64,000 nt of DNA from Actimicrobium sp047621665 (lineage in GTDB: Bacteria > Pseudomonadota > Gammaproteobacteria > Burkholderiales > Burkholderiaceae_D): assembly GCA_047621665.1 (NCBI GenBank), contig JBLHMB010000007.1, positions 1 through 64,000 of the forward strand, given 5' to 3'. Positions 18,812-26,371 of the stretch are shown here, piece by piece. Each line of letters opens with the position of its first letter. Position 1 is the first letter of the stretch. The notes beneath the pieces were generated by a model, which had not been told where the DNA came from, did no database searches, and saw only the letters and a program-made list of their open reading frames with translations. Made by a program: the position numbers and the translations under genes.

Positions 18812-19186
18812 ATGGCAAAAACCATACTGGTCGTCGATGATTCGGCAACGATGCTGATGAGTCTGAAAAACAGCCTGGAGATCAGCGGCTTCACCGTGAT
18901 CACTGCCGCCGATGGCGTCATCGCACTCGACAAATTGCAAAAAGGCGGCAAACCCGACCTGATCATTACCGACATCAACATGCCCAACATGGGCGGCATC
19001 GAATTCATCGGCAAGGCCCGGGCATTGCCCGGCTATCGCTTCATTCCGATTCTGGCGCTGACCACCGAGAGCCAGCAGGCCCGGCGCGACGAAGCCAAGA
19101 AGCTCGGTGCCACCGGCTGGCTGGTCAAGCCCGTCGGCGGCACTGACCTGATCAAGATCATCAAGCAGGTCTTGCCCGGAGCATGA
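18812..19186 (+). CDS. Single-domain response regulator (CheY-like)
   Basis: 124 residues, the second CheY of the operon. VVDDSATM, phospho-Asp in LIITDINMPNMGG (MGG instead of MDG), ALTTES and LVKPVGG with the conserved Lys. The form TILVVDDSATMLMSL is typical of CheY proteins of accessory chemosensory pathways. The stop overlaps the next gene by 4 bp, and that gene carries a CheZ-like motif, so its product could be the dedicated phosphatase or target of this CheY (inference). Confidence 0.94.
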   Translation: MAKTILVVDDSATMLMSLKNSLEISGFTVITAADGVIALDKLQKGGKPDLIITDINMPNMGGIEFIGKARALPGYRFIPILALTTESQQARRDEAKKLGATGWLVKPVGGTDLIKIIKQVLPGA

Positions 19187-20436
19187 CCATGGCAGCTCCG
19201 GCCACCACTCTGCAAGCATCGGCACAGTACGCCTCGCACGCGTGGCACTGGTGCCGCGGTCGCACCGGTGCGGTGGCGCCGGTGTGGGGCGCAATCGCGC
19301 TCGCGCTGGCAACGCTTCTGCTGGGCCGCTTGCTGCCGGCCGACACGCTGCAAGCCGGCGATCGCTGGCTTGGCCGGCCCGGCGACAGCTTGCTGTTGCT
19401 GGTCGCGCTGGTACTGACGGCGGGGTGCCTGCTGGCCTGGCGATCGCACTCGCAGCAACTGTTCGCCGATCTTGATCGCGATGAACATGCGCAGTCGGCA
19501 CAGGCCACACTGGCGGCCCATTTGCGGCTGGACCGGACCATCAATGACAAGCTCGCCGAGATCGTCAGCGATACCGAAGGTTCGGCACTCACCATCATCC
19601 AGAACGTACGTCGCCTGTACGACTCGGCCAGTACGCTGGTGGCCTATCTGGATGGATCGAGCATCAAGGCCAACGACATTGGCAATGAAATTACCGCCAG
19701 TGTCGATTTCCTGATCGGGATCGGCACCTTCATCGAACAGTTACCGGTCACGATGGCACGCGATCTGGCCAGTGTCGAAGAGGTTGCCAAAGAAATCCGT
19801 GCAATGGGCGGGCTGGTCGCCGCGGTGCATGCGCTGAGCATGCAATCACATCTGTTGGCGATCAATGCGGCGATTGAAGCCACCCGCGCCGGTTCATCCG
19901 GTGCGGCCTTCAAGATCATCGCCGAAGAAATGCGCACGCTGGCATCGAATTCCGGCACGATCGCCGACCAGATCAGCAAGGGTCTGGTACGCGCCCGTTT
20001 TGTCGTCGAAGACGGCATGGCCGCCAGCATTGCCGACTCGTCGCAACGGCTCACTGAAGTCTCGCTGGCGGCGGTATCGATCCTGAAGCTGCAGGAAAAC
20101 TTCGAAGACATGACGCAGTACTACAAGACCCGTTTTGTCGTGGTGACCAAATACAACGAAGACCTGGCGCGCGAAATCGCCGAGGTACTGGGCCAGATCC
20201 AGTATCAGGACGTGGTCCGCCAGGCGATCGAACGACTGCAATTTGCCGGTGCCGAACGCAATGCCATTTTTGTCACTGCGGTCGAACAGTTCGCTCTGGA
20301 CGCAGCGGGCCTGGCGCATCTGCCGGCGGAACTCGACGCCGTGACCGATCGTTACGTCAGCGAAGAAGAAAAGCACAAGCACTCGGGACGGCACCGTGCC
20401 GATGACACCAGTGAGTCGAAAATTGAATTGTTTTGA
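19183..20436 (+). CDS. Membrane MCP-like protein with a C-terminal CheZ-like D-x3-Q motif
   Basis: 417 residues. Two transmembrane helices (about 33-53 and 69-87) with almost no periplasmic loop, a helical cytoplasmic region, an MCP-type tip (SMQSHLLAINAAIEATRAG, about 218-237, followed by KIIAEEMRTLA) and near 340-347 QYQDVVRQ. The latter has Asp343 and Gln347 with the spacing of the CheZ catalytic pair (D-L-T-G-Q in the CheZ of this window). The tip departs from the consensus (SHLLAINAAIEATRAG), so binding of CheA/CheW may be weak. Last gene of the operon. Receptor, phosphatase or both are possible; nothing here sets the input. Confidence 0.82.
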   Translation: MTMAAPATTLQASAQYASHAWHWCRGRTGAVAPVWGAIALALATLLLGRLLPADTLQAGDRWLGRPGDSLLLLVALVLTAGCLLAWRSHSQQLFADLDRDEHAQSAQATLAAHLRLDRTINDKLAEIVSDTEGSALTIIQNVRRLYDSASTLVAYLDGSSIKANDIGNEITASVDFLIGIGTFIEQLPVTMARDLASVEEVAKEIRAMGGLVAAVHALSMQSHLLAINAAIEATRAGSSGAAFKIIAEEMRTLASNSGTIADQISKGLVRARFVVEDGMAASIADSSQRLTEVSLAAVSILKLQENFEDMTQYYKTRFVVVTKYNEDLAREIAEVLGQIQYQDVVRQAIERLQFAGAERNAIFVTAVEQFALDAAGLAHLPAELDAVTDRYVSEEEKHKHSGRHRADDTSESKIELF

Positions 20437-20488
20437 AGGGGACGTTGAGGTGGGCATGACGTTACCTGCGCAGTACATCCGGTACAAC

Positions 20489-20514
20489 GCCCTGCGGTGC
20501 ACTAACCGCAGGGC
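20489..20514 (+). terminator. GC-rich hairpin after the chemosensory operon
   Basis: GCCCTGCGGT and ACCGCAGGGC form a perfect 10-bp stem with a 6-base loop, 52 bp after the stop at 20436. No T-run follows directly, so it may be a weak or Rho-assisted terminator, or an mRNA 3' stabiliser. It separates the chemosensory and stressosome operons. Confidence 0.55.
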
Positions 20515-20628
20515 ATTGCACCCACCGGTTTTTGAGAAAACGGAGCAGCAAGTCAAGACACCAGCGAACCAGAAAGACCGTGTCCTTCCCGAAACAAACA
20601 GATCGCATCACCACCGAAAGAACGCATC

Positions 20629-21507
20629 ATGAACCTTCATCACCTCGCAGCGCTCGACCGGTTACTCTCCGAGCAACGCACCGTCCTGCATGAAAAATGG
20701 GTCGCCGAAATTCTCACCAGCTGGTCCTCGCTGTTGCCCAACACGTTTAACGTCGACGAGATGCGCCAGCACACCGCGCATCTGCTGGAAGAGATCGCGA
20801 AGATTTTTTCTGCTTATCCGGAGTCCGGCCTGTGGGAGTTCGGCGAAACCCATCCGCTGGTGCGGGCGATGAGCGAGTTCAGCGCCAGCCGCGCGATGTC
20901 CGGCTTCACACCGACCGAAACCGCGCAATACGTGATGTGCCTGAAAAGCGTGCTGACGCTGGCACTGATCCATGAACTGATGAGCTCACCGGTCGAGATG
21001 AAGGTCAATCTGGCCGCTGTCGAAGACGTCATCGGCCGGCTCACGCTGGTGACTTTTTCGGCCTTTGTCGAAACCCGCGAGCGCGTGATTCTGCAACAGA
21101 GCGCGTCGCTGGTCGAACTGTCGACGCCGGTGATCCGGCTTTGGGACCATGTGCTGTTGCTGCCGTTAGTCGGTGTCATTGACACTGCCCGCGCGCGCAA
21201 ATTTACTGAAAATCTGCTCGAAGCGATTACCCGCTATGAGGCCAGCGTTACGGTCATTGATGTGACCGGCGTGCCGATCTTCGATATCTCGGTGGCGCGT
21301 CACCTGATGAAAACCGTCGACGCCGCCCAGCTGCTCGGTACCCGCGTCGTGATGACCGGTCTTAATCCCGACGGTGCGCTGACCCTGACCAAGCTCGGTA
21401 TCAGTTTGCCCAACGTGATCACCCGCGCGACCCTGCGTTCAGGCGTGGCCGAAGCGCTGTCGCTGATTAACCGGCGCATCGTGCCGGTCGCCTCGAGCCG
21501 CTCATGA
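20629..21507 (+). CDS. Stressosome protein RsbR-like
   Basis: 292 residues: N-terminal helical, non-haem globin-like sensor region (about 1-165) and C-terminal STAS domain (about 170-285) with VIDVTGVPIFDISVARHLMK. In B. subtilis RsbR and RsbS build the stressosome that holds RsbT; stress leads to phosphorylation of their STAS domains and release of RsbT. The segment after the conserved Asp reads FDIS, whereas many RsbR proteins have a Thr right after that Asp, so the phosphorylation sites may be shifted. First gene of an eight-gene operon; overlaps rsbS by 4 bp. The input of the N-domain is unknown. Confidence 0.9.
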   Translation: MNLHHLAALDRLLSEQRTVLHEKWVAEILTSWSSLLPNTFNVDEMRQHTAHLLEEIAKIFSAYPESGLWEFGETHPLVRAMSEFSASRAMSGFTPTETAQYVMCLKSVLTLALIHELMSSPVEMKVNLAAVEDVIGRLTLVTFSAFVETRERVILQQSASLVELSTPVIRLWDHVLLLPLVGVIDTARARKFTENLLEAITRYEASVTVIDVTGVPIFDISVARHLMKTVDAAQLLGTRVVMTGLNPDGALTLTKLGISLPNVITRATLRSGVAEALSLINRRIVPVASSRS

Positions 21508-21905
21508 AGATCGCCATCCCGCGTCTGGGACGCATCCTGCTGGTGGCGATCCAGCAAGACCTCAGCGATGACGAGGCACTGGCTTTTCAGTCAAATTTGT
21601 TGGGCACGATTGCCGAGATCGAAGCGCTCGGCGTGGTGGTCGATATTTCGGCGCTCGACGTGGTGGACTCGTTCATGGCACGGGTCATCAACGACACAGC
21701 CAGCATGGCGCGCCTGCTTGGCGCCGAAGTCATTGTCTGCGGCATTCAGCCGTTCGTCGCCTTCACGCTGGTTGAAATGGGACGCGGTCTGCTCAGCGCC
21801 GATTGCACGTTCAATCTGGAGCAGGGCCTGAAAACGCTGCAATCACGGATCGCCTCGCGCGGCGATTACAGTCTACCGAATGAACATGATGACCTCGTCA
21901 TTTGA
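21504..21905 (+). CDS. Stressosome scaffold RsbS-like STAS protein
   Basis: 133 residues, a single STAS domain (about 3-110) beginning IPRLGRILLVAIQQDLSD, the typical RsbS start. The segment VVDISALDVVDSFMARVI holds the Ser after Asp that matches the RsbT target serine of RsbS. It forms the core of the stressosome with RsbR. Its 3' end overlaps the next gene by 26 bp from the first ATG, which supports coupled synthesis of the scaffold and its kinase. Confidence 0.92.
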   Translation: MKIAIPRLGRILLVAIQQDLSDDEALAFQSNLLGTIAEIEALGVVVDISALDVVDSFMARVINDTASMARLLGAEVIVCGIQPFVAFTLVEMGRGLLSADCTFNLEQGLKTLQSRIASRGDYSLPNEHDDLVI

Positions 21906-22311
21906 AGCTGATGCCCTCATCGCAATTTGCACCACCGCCGATATTGTGGTGGCGCGACGGCTCACGCGCCAGCTCGCGGCCTGCCTCGGTTTCGGCAGTG
22001 CCGACCAGACCCGGATGGCCACCGCCGTGTCCGAGCTGACGCGTAACGTGATCGAATATGCCAAGCACGGCGAGTGCCGTATTTCGGATGCCTCCGACGA
22101 GGCCTTCAACTGCATCAAGGTGGTGGTCGAAGACCACGGTCCGGGCATTGCCAATGTCGCGCAGGCGATGCAGGACGGTTACAGCACCGGTGGCAGCCTC
22201 GGCGCCGGCCTGCCCGGTACGCGTCGGCTGGTGCATAGTTTTATGATCGAGTCACGCCCCGGCCTGACCCGCGTGACAATCAGTATGTCGATCCGCAAGG
22301 ATCCGCCATGA
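21880..22311 (+). CDS. Switch kinase RsbT-like
   Basis: 143 residues, GHKL ATPase of the RsbT group. ATP-lid motifs: N-box AVSELTRNVIEYAKHG, VEDHGPGI and GAGLPGTRRL. RsbT phosphorylates RsbR and RsbS and, once freed, activates RsbU through the RsbU N-terminal domain. The first ATG (21880) overlaps rsbS; two further ATGs follow within 9 bases and no clear ribosome binding site decides. Here the RsbU-like N-domain is fused to a histidine kinase three genes downstream, the presumed target. Confidence 0.92.
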   Translation: MNMMTSSFEADALIAICTTADIVVARRLTRQLAACLGFGSADQTRMATAVSELTRNVIEYAKHGECRISDASDEAFNCIKVVVEDHGPGIANVAQAMQDGYSTGGSLGAGLPGTRRLVHSFMIESRPGLTRVTISMSIRKDPP

Positions 22312-22700
22312 GCCACACTGAATCGATCCGCATTGCGATCATGGCCGACGTTGCGACGGCCTGCCGCGCGGCCCGGCAAGTCGCTGAGCAGACCGGCTTT
22401 GATCGCACCCGCAGCTACCAGATTGCGACTGCCGCATCAGAACTGGCTTGCAACGTACTGGTCCACGGCGGCGGTGGCATGGTCACGGTGCGCGCAGTGA
22501 CCGATCGCAGCGGCATTGAATTACTGGCTGTCGACAGGGGACCGGGCATCGTCGATCTGGCACTGGCCATCCAGGACGGTTACAGCACCACCGGCAGCCT
22601 GGGTTGCGGCTTACCCGGTGTCGAACGCTTGATGGATGAAGTTGTCATCGAAAGCGATGCCGGGCGCGGTACTACGGTACGGGCTTCCAAATGGTTATGA
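22308..22700 (+). CDS. Second RsbT/RsbW-type GHKL ATPase
   Basis: 130 residues, also a lone GHKL kinase fold: N-box AASELACNVLVHGGGG, VDRGPGI and GCGLPGVERLMDE. It is clearly related to the preceding protein (same G-Y-S-T segment) but has Cys-Asn where RsbT has Arg-Asn, and N-V-L-V-H instead of N-V-I-E-Y. It may be a second switch kinase, or an antagonist or dimer partner of the first. Overlaps both neighbours by 4 and 10 bp. RSTX modules generally have one such gene, so the doubling is notable. Confidence 0.87.
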   Translation: MSHTESIRIAIMADVATACRAARQVAEQTGFDRTRSYQIATAASELACNVLVHGGGGMVTVRAVTDRSGIELLAVDRGPGIVDLALAIQDGYSTTGSLGCGLPGVERLMDEVVIESDAGRGTTVRASKWL

Positions 22701-23290
22701 CCTTCGGCTATGCAGAACGCGCCTATCGCACGGAGCCGCACTGCGGCGATGTCGGCCAATGGTGGCACGGCACGCAACGGCACGTACTCGCGCTGGCCGA
22801 CGGCCTCGGCCACGGCACAGCGGCCCATCATGCTGCCAGCAAGGCCATGCAGTGCATCGCCGTCCATCTTGACGATAGTTGCGAAGCGATGTTCGCCGCT
22901 TGTAATGAACGCTTGCTCGACACCCGTGGTGCTGTGCTGGCCATTGCCATCATTGATCTCGACAGCAATCTGCTGACGCTGGGCGTGACTGGCAATATCA
23001 GAGTGCGGCTATTCGGCGTGAACAGTGCCGTCTGGCTGGGTGCCGGGCGTGGCTTTGTCGGTGCCGGTCATGCGCTGCCGGAACCGGACCGGATGCACCT
23101 TGAACAAGGTGACCGTCTGGTCATGAGCACTGACGGAATCGACGAATCGGCGGGTGCCCGAACCGCCATGGAGCGCAAGAACATGACCTCGCAGCAGATT
23201 GCCGACGAGGTTGTGCGCGGCTGGGCGAGGAAAGATGACGATGCGGCGGTGCTGGTCTACCGGCATGGTGTCTCAGGGAGTGCGCAATGA
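22691..23290 (+). CDS. RsbX-like PP2C serine phosphatase
   Basis: 199 residues, one PP2C/SpoIIE-type domain. Metal-binding Asp motifs are seen: ALADGLGHGTAAHHAASKA, STDGIDE and DDDAAVLVYR. In stressosomes RsbX dephosphorylates RsbR and RsbS and resets the system. Length equals RsbX, without the N-terminal RsbU domain. The start may be 22691 or the ATG 6 bases later. The stop overlaps the kinase gene by 4 bp. Confidence 0.91.
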   Translation: MVMTFGYAERAYRTEPHCGDVGQWWHGTQRHVLALADGLGHGTAAHHAASKAMQCIAVHLDDSCEAMFAACNERLLDTRGAVLAIAIIDLDSNLLTLGVTGNIRVRLFGVNSAVWLGAGRGFVGAGHALPEPDRMHLEQGDRLVMSTDGIDESAGARTAMERKNMTSQQIADEVVRGWARKDDDAAVLVYRHGVSGSAQ

Positions 23291-24336
23291 GCGACATGCA
23301 TGACACCTATTACGCGCTATTCAACGAAGCCGTCTTCAAAGCGGATCCGGAAGAGGCGCTGATCGCGGCAGCCGACTTTGGCCGCGATCTGATGAAACAT
23401 GGCATCACACCGGAAGGGCTGATTGAAATCCACCAGAAAGCTGTCTTGCGCATGGCTACCGATCATCCCGCACTGACGCTGCAGCAGGTGGCTGCGCCGA
23501 TGATGGCGCCCTTGATGGAAGCGACGATGGCATTCAGTTTTGCCTTTCGCAAACAACGCGAAGCGAAAGAGGCGCTGCAACACCAACTGGCACGCGCCGG
23601 CCGGCTTGAAGCGATCGGCACCATGGCAGCAGGAATTGCCCATGATTTCAATACCATCATCGGCATCGTCAACGGTTACGCCGAACTACTGATCGAGGAT
23701 TATCCGGATAACAGCAATACGATGGAATACACCCAGCAAATTGTCACCGCCAGTCTGCGCGCGCGCGATCTGGTGATGCGCATGCTGGCATTTGCCCGGG
23801 AGAGCCCGATCACCCCCTCCACGGTCGATGCCGTGAAGCTGGTGCGTAACGTCCTGAAGATGATTCGCATGACACTGCCACAGGCAATCAAGGTCACGTT
23901 TGAACCCGAGCTGGAGGTCGCTTACACCATCGCCGACCCGCTTCAAATTGAGCAGGTCATCATGAATCTGTGCATCAATGCCGCCGATGCGATGGACGGC
24001 GCCGGCAAGCTTGATCTGCACATCGCACCGGCACCGCCATTGCTGCGCGCGGATGGAACCACTGCCCCTTGCTTCATGCTGATGGTCGATGACGACGGTT
24101 GCGGTATGCCGGCCGAAGTACAACAACGCGCACTGGATCCGTTTTACACCACCAAGGAGCCCGGCAAGGGCAGCGGACTCGGGCTGTCGGTGGTGTACGG
24201 CATCGTCACCGACCTCGGCGGCCAGCTTGTTATCCATAGCGAAGTCGGCATGGGTAGCAGTTTCCGGGTGGTCCTGCCGTTAGTCAGTCAGGCGCGAGTC
24301 TTGCCGGCGCCGACTTCCTTCGCCCCTCCCCCCTGA
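23287..24336 (+). CDS. Histidine kinase with RsbU-type N-terminal domain
   Basis: 349 residues, no membrane segment. Residues 1-75 (YYALFNEAVFKADPEEA, FGRDLMKHGITPEGLIEIH) look like the four-helix RsbU N-domain that binds RsbT. A coiled linker leads to a HisKA domain with AAGIAHDFNTIIG (the phospho-His motif in the H-D-F-N form) and a HATPase with NLCINAADAM, DDDGCGMP and GSGLGLSVVYG. The PP2C output of RsbU is thus replaced by a kinase: RsbT released from the stressosome would control phosphotransfer. The lone receiver 28 bp downstream is the likely partner. The last 20 residues are Pro-rich. Confidence 0.86.
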   Translation: MSDMHDTYYALFNEAVFKADPEEALIAAADFGRDLMKHGITPEGLIEIHQKAVLRMATDHPALTLQQVAAPMMAPLMEATMAFSFAFRKQREAKEALQHQLARAGRLEAIGTMAAGIAHDFNTIIGIVNGYAELLIEDYPDNSNTMEYTQQIVTASLRARDLVMRMLAFARESPITPSTVDAVKLVRNVLKMIRMTLPQAIKVTFEPELEVAYTIADPLQIEQVIMNLCINAADAMDGAGKLDLHIAPAPPLLRADGTTAPCFMLMVDDDGCGMPAEVQQRALDPFYTTKEPGKGSGLGLSVVYGIVTDLGGQLVIHSEVGMGSSFRVVLPLVSQARVLPAPTSFAPPP

Positions 24337-24364
24337 CAACCAACCACAGTAAAGGAAATCCGTC

Positions 24365-24733
24365 ATGGCACATATTCTGGTCGTCGAAGACGATCTCCAG
24401 TTCCGTCAAATGCTGGTTCATATGCTGGTCAAAGATAGCCACCAGATCACGCTGGCCTCGGACGGCACGGAGGCGATGCAATTTCTGGAAAAACTGCAAC
24501 CGGATCTCATCCTGACCGACATTCTGATGCCGCTGATGGATGGGGTGGAAGTCATTCTGGCCTTGTCCCAGCGCAGCAATACCATTCCGATCATCGCGAT
24601 GTCCGGCGGGCGCCGTGCCATCAGTTCACAATTCAATCTCGAATCGGCCTCGCTACTGGGCGTCAAGGCAGTGCTGACAAAGCCGTTTTCACATGCCGAT
24701 CTGCGCCGCGTGATCGGTGCAATGCTGCCATGA
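24365..24733 (+). CDS. Single-domain response regulator
   Basis: 122 residues, receiver only. VVEDDLQFRQ, phospho-Asp52 in LILTDILMPLMDG, AMSGG in the switch position and LTKPF with the conserved Lys. AAAGGA lies 7 bp before the ATG. No output domain, so it signals by protein contact, or the phosphoryl group passes onward. It overlaps the ParA-like gene by 4 bp, which suggests a functional link with it (inference). Confidence 0.93.
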   Translation: MAHILVVEDDLQFRQMLVHMLVKDSHQITLASDGTEAMQFLEKLQPDLILTDILMPLMDGVEVILALSQRSNTIPIIAMSGGRRAISSQFNLESASLLGVKAVLTKPFSHADLRRVIGAMLP

Positions 24734-25530
24734 GGTCGCCGCGAGTTATTGCTGTGTGTAACCGCAAGGGCGGCGCCGGCAAGACGACGACCGCCGTCAA
24801 CCTGGCGTCCGAACTGGCAGCGCTGGGCCAGCGCGTACTGTTGGTCGACCTCGATTCGCAAGGACATTGTGCGGTCGGGCTGGGACTCAGGATCGCACCG
24901 GGCAGCGCTACTGTGCATGCACTGTTCGGCACAACGGGTGCCGGCATCGGGCTCATGGAGGTAGCCCGGGCGAGCTGCATCGAGCGGCTCTGGCTGGCAC
25001 CGGCTGACCAGCTGTTCGAACATGGTAGCGGTACGCGCGATCCGTTACGGCTGGCCCGGGCGCTAGCCGATACAGCGCTGGCGGACCGGTTCGATCTGGT
25101 GATCCTCGACACCCCGCCCTCGCTCGACATCCTGCTGCTCAATGCGCTGTCGGCCGCACACTGGGTGCTGGTGCCATACATCCCGCATCCGCTCTCGTTT
25201 GAAGGTGTCAGGCAACTGATGCGCGTCCTGTTCAAGGTCATGTCGGTACAAAATCCCGGGTTGAAAATCCTCGGGTTTCTGCCGATGACGGCAGCCGAAC
25301 ATATCCGCCAGCATCGCAGCATCAGCGCCGATATCTCACGCCAGTTCGGCGCCCACCGGGTGTTGGGTGGCATCCGTAACGACATCAAGCTGGCCGAAGC
25401 ATTCGCGATGGGCAAGCCGGTACGGTATTACGCGCCGGGCTGCCGCGGCGCCCTGGACTTTGCAGCGCTGGCCATCAGTTTGCTACCGGTAATCGAGTGC
25501 GCGGACGACCATGTTGGCGCGTCCGCTTGA
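24730..25530 (+). CDS. ParA/MinD-type ATPase
   Basis: 266 residues. Deviant Walker A CNRKGGAGKTTTAVNLA at about 9-25, switch Asp in LLVDLDSQGHCAVGLGL, Walker B-like VILDTPPSLD. These ATPases position DNA, carboxysomes or chemoreceptor arrays by nucleotide-dependent patterning. There is no ParB gene, so plasmid or chromosome partition is unlikely. The context (last gene of the stressosome operon, next to a soluble-receptor chemosensory operon) makes array or stressosome positioning an attractive idea, but that is inference. It lacks an N-terminal DNA-binding extension. Confidence 0.9.
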   Translation: MRSPRVIAVCNRKGGAGKTTTAVNLASELAALGQRVLLVDLDSQGHCAVGLGLRIAPGSATVHALFGTTGAGIGLMEVARASCIERLWLAPADQLFEHGSGTRDPLRLARALADTALADRFDLVILDTPPSLDILLLNALSAAHWVLVPYIPHPLSFEGVRQLMRVLFKVMSVQNPGLKILGFLPMTAAEHIRQHRSISADISRQFGAHRVLGGIRNDIKLAEAFAMGKPVRYYAPGCRGALDFAALAISLLPVIECADDHVGASA

Positions 25531-25687
25531 TGTGTTGATTCTGTTATTTATAACGCATTAAATTACCGTCAAAAAATCATCTCAGGTCAGATCAGCGCGT
25601 ATGAATAAGGGCCAAAACAACACATCACCTCAAAAAATACCCGTGCCAAGTCGAATGGCAGAACAATTGATTAAAAATCTCCTTTGG

Positions 25688-25700
25688 TTAAACTGTTTAA
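25688..25700. promoter_or_regulatory. Inverted repeat upstream of the HTH-receiver gene
   Basis: TTAAAC-T-GTTTAA is a perfect inverted repeat 42 bp before the ATG at 25743, in an AT-rich 212-bp gap (25531-25742). It may be an operator, possibly for the HTH protein encoded just downstream. AT-rich sequence makes chance palindromes more likely. Confidence 0.35.
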
Positions 25701-25742
25701 ATTAGTTAAAATTGATTTTTACAATAATTGAAGGAAGGCAAC

Positions 25743-26354
25743 ATGTCTGCGACTGAAATTTGTACGACCCAGAATGCAGCGCGTCTGCTGGGCATTTCCG
25801 TCACGTCTGTGCAGCAACTGGTAGAAGCCGGCGTCATCGAGGCGTGGAAGACCAAGGGCGGTCATCGTCGCATCCCGCTGCATGCCATCCAGGCCTACAA
25901 AGCCTCGCAGACAACGATGTCGGACCATAATGGTTCGCGCGCCATACCGGGCAGAAAACCGTCCATTGTGATCATCGAGGACAATCTGATGCAACGCGAA
26001 ATTTACCAGAAGCAGATTGCCTCATGGAACCTTGACGCGACGCTGACCTTCTGCGAAAACGGCTACCAGGCATTGATCGAAGTCTCCCGCAATAAACCCA
26101 ACGTGCTGCTGGCCGATGTCATCATGGACGGCATCGATGGCTACGAAGTAGTGACCACCATCCTGGGCTATCCGGACCTGTCGGACATCCATATCGCCAT
26201 TCTGTCGAGTCTGAACGAAGCCGAACTGAGCGAGCGTGGCGGCATTCCGAACGGCGTCGTGTACTTCAGCAAACCGATCAATTACGACGAACTGCGTGGT
26301 TATCTGCGCGCCTGTTGCGCGCAGCAGCATCGCAATTTACCGGTTGCCTACTGA
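25743..26354 (+). CDS. Excisionase/MerR-type HTH fused to a receiver domain
   Basis: 203 residues from the ATG at 25743, which has GAAGGAAGG upstream; the TTG 15 bp earlier lies inside that site. N-terminal winged HTH of the excisionase/MerR type (about 8-52: AARLLGISVTSVQQLVEAG, then GGHRRIPLHAIQAY), linker, then a receiver (about 72-195) with IIEDN and Asp125 in LLADVIMDGIDG and a SKPI lysine. The order HTH then receiver is the reverse of the common response regulators. It probably binds DNA under the control of the kinases that follow. Confidence 0.88.
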   Translation: MSATEICTTQNAARLLGISVTSVQQLVEAGVIEAWKTKGGHRRIPLHAIQAYKASQTTMSDHNGSRAIPGRKPSIVIIEDNLMQREIYQKQIASWNLDATLTFCENGYQALIEVSRNKPNVLLADVIMDGIDGYEVVTTILGYPDLSDIHIAILSSLNEAELSERGGIPNGVVYFSKPINYDELRGYLRACCAQQHRNLPVAY

Positions 26355-26371
26355 AAAAACATCGCTCCATC

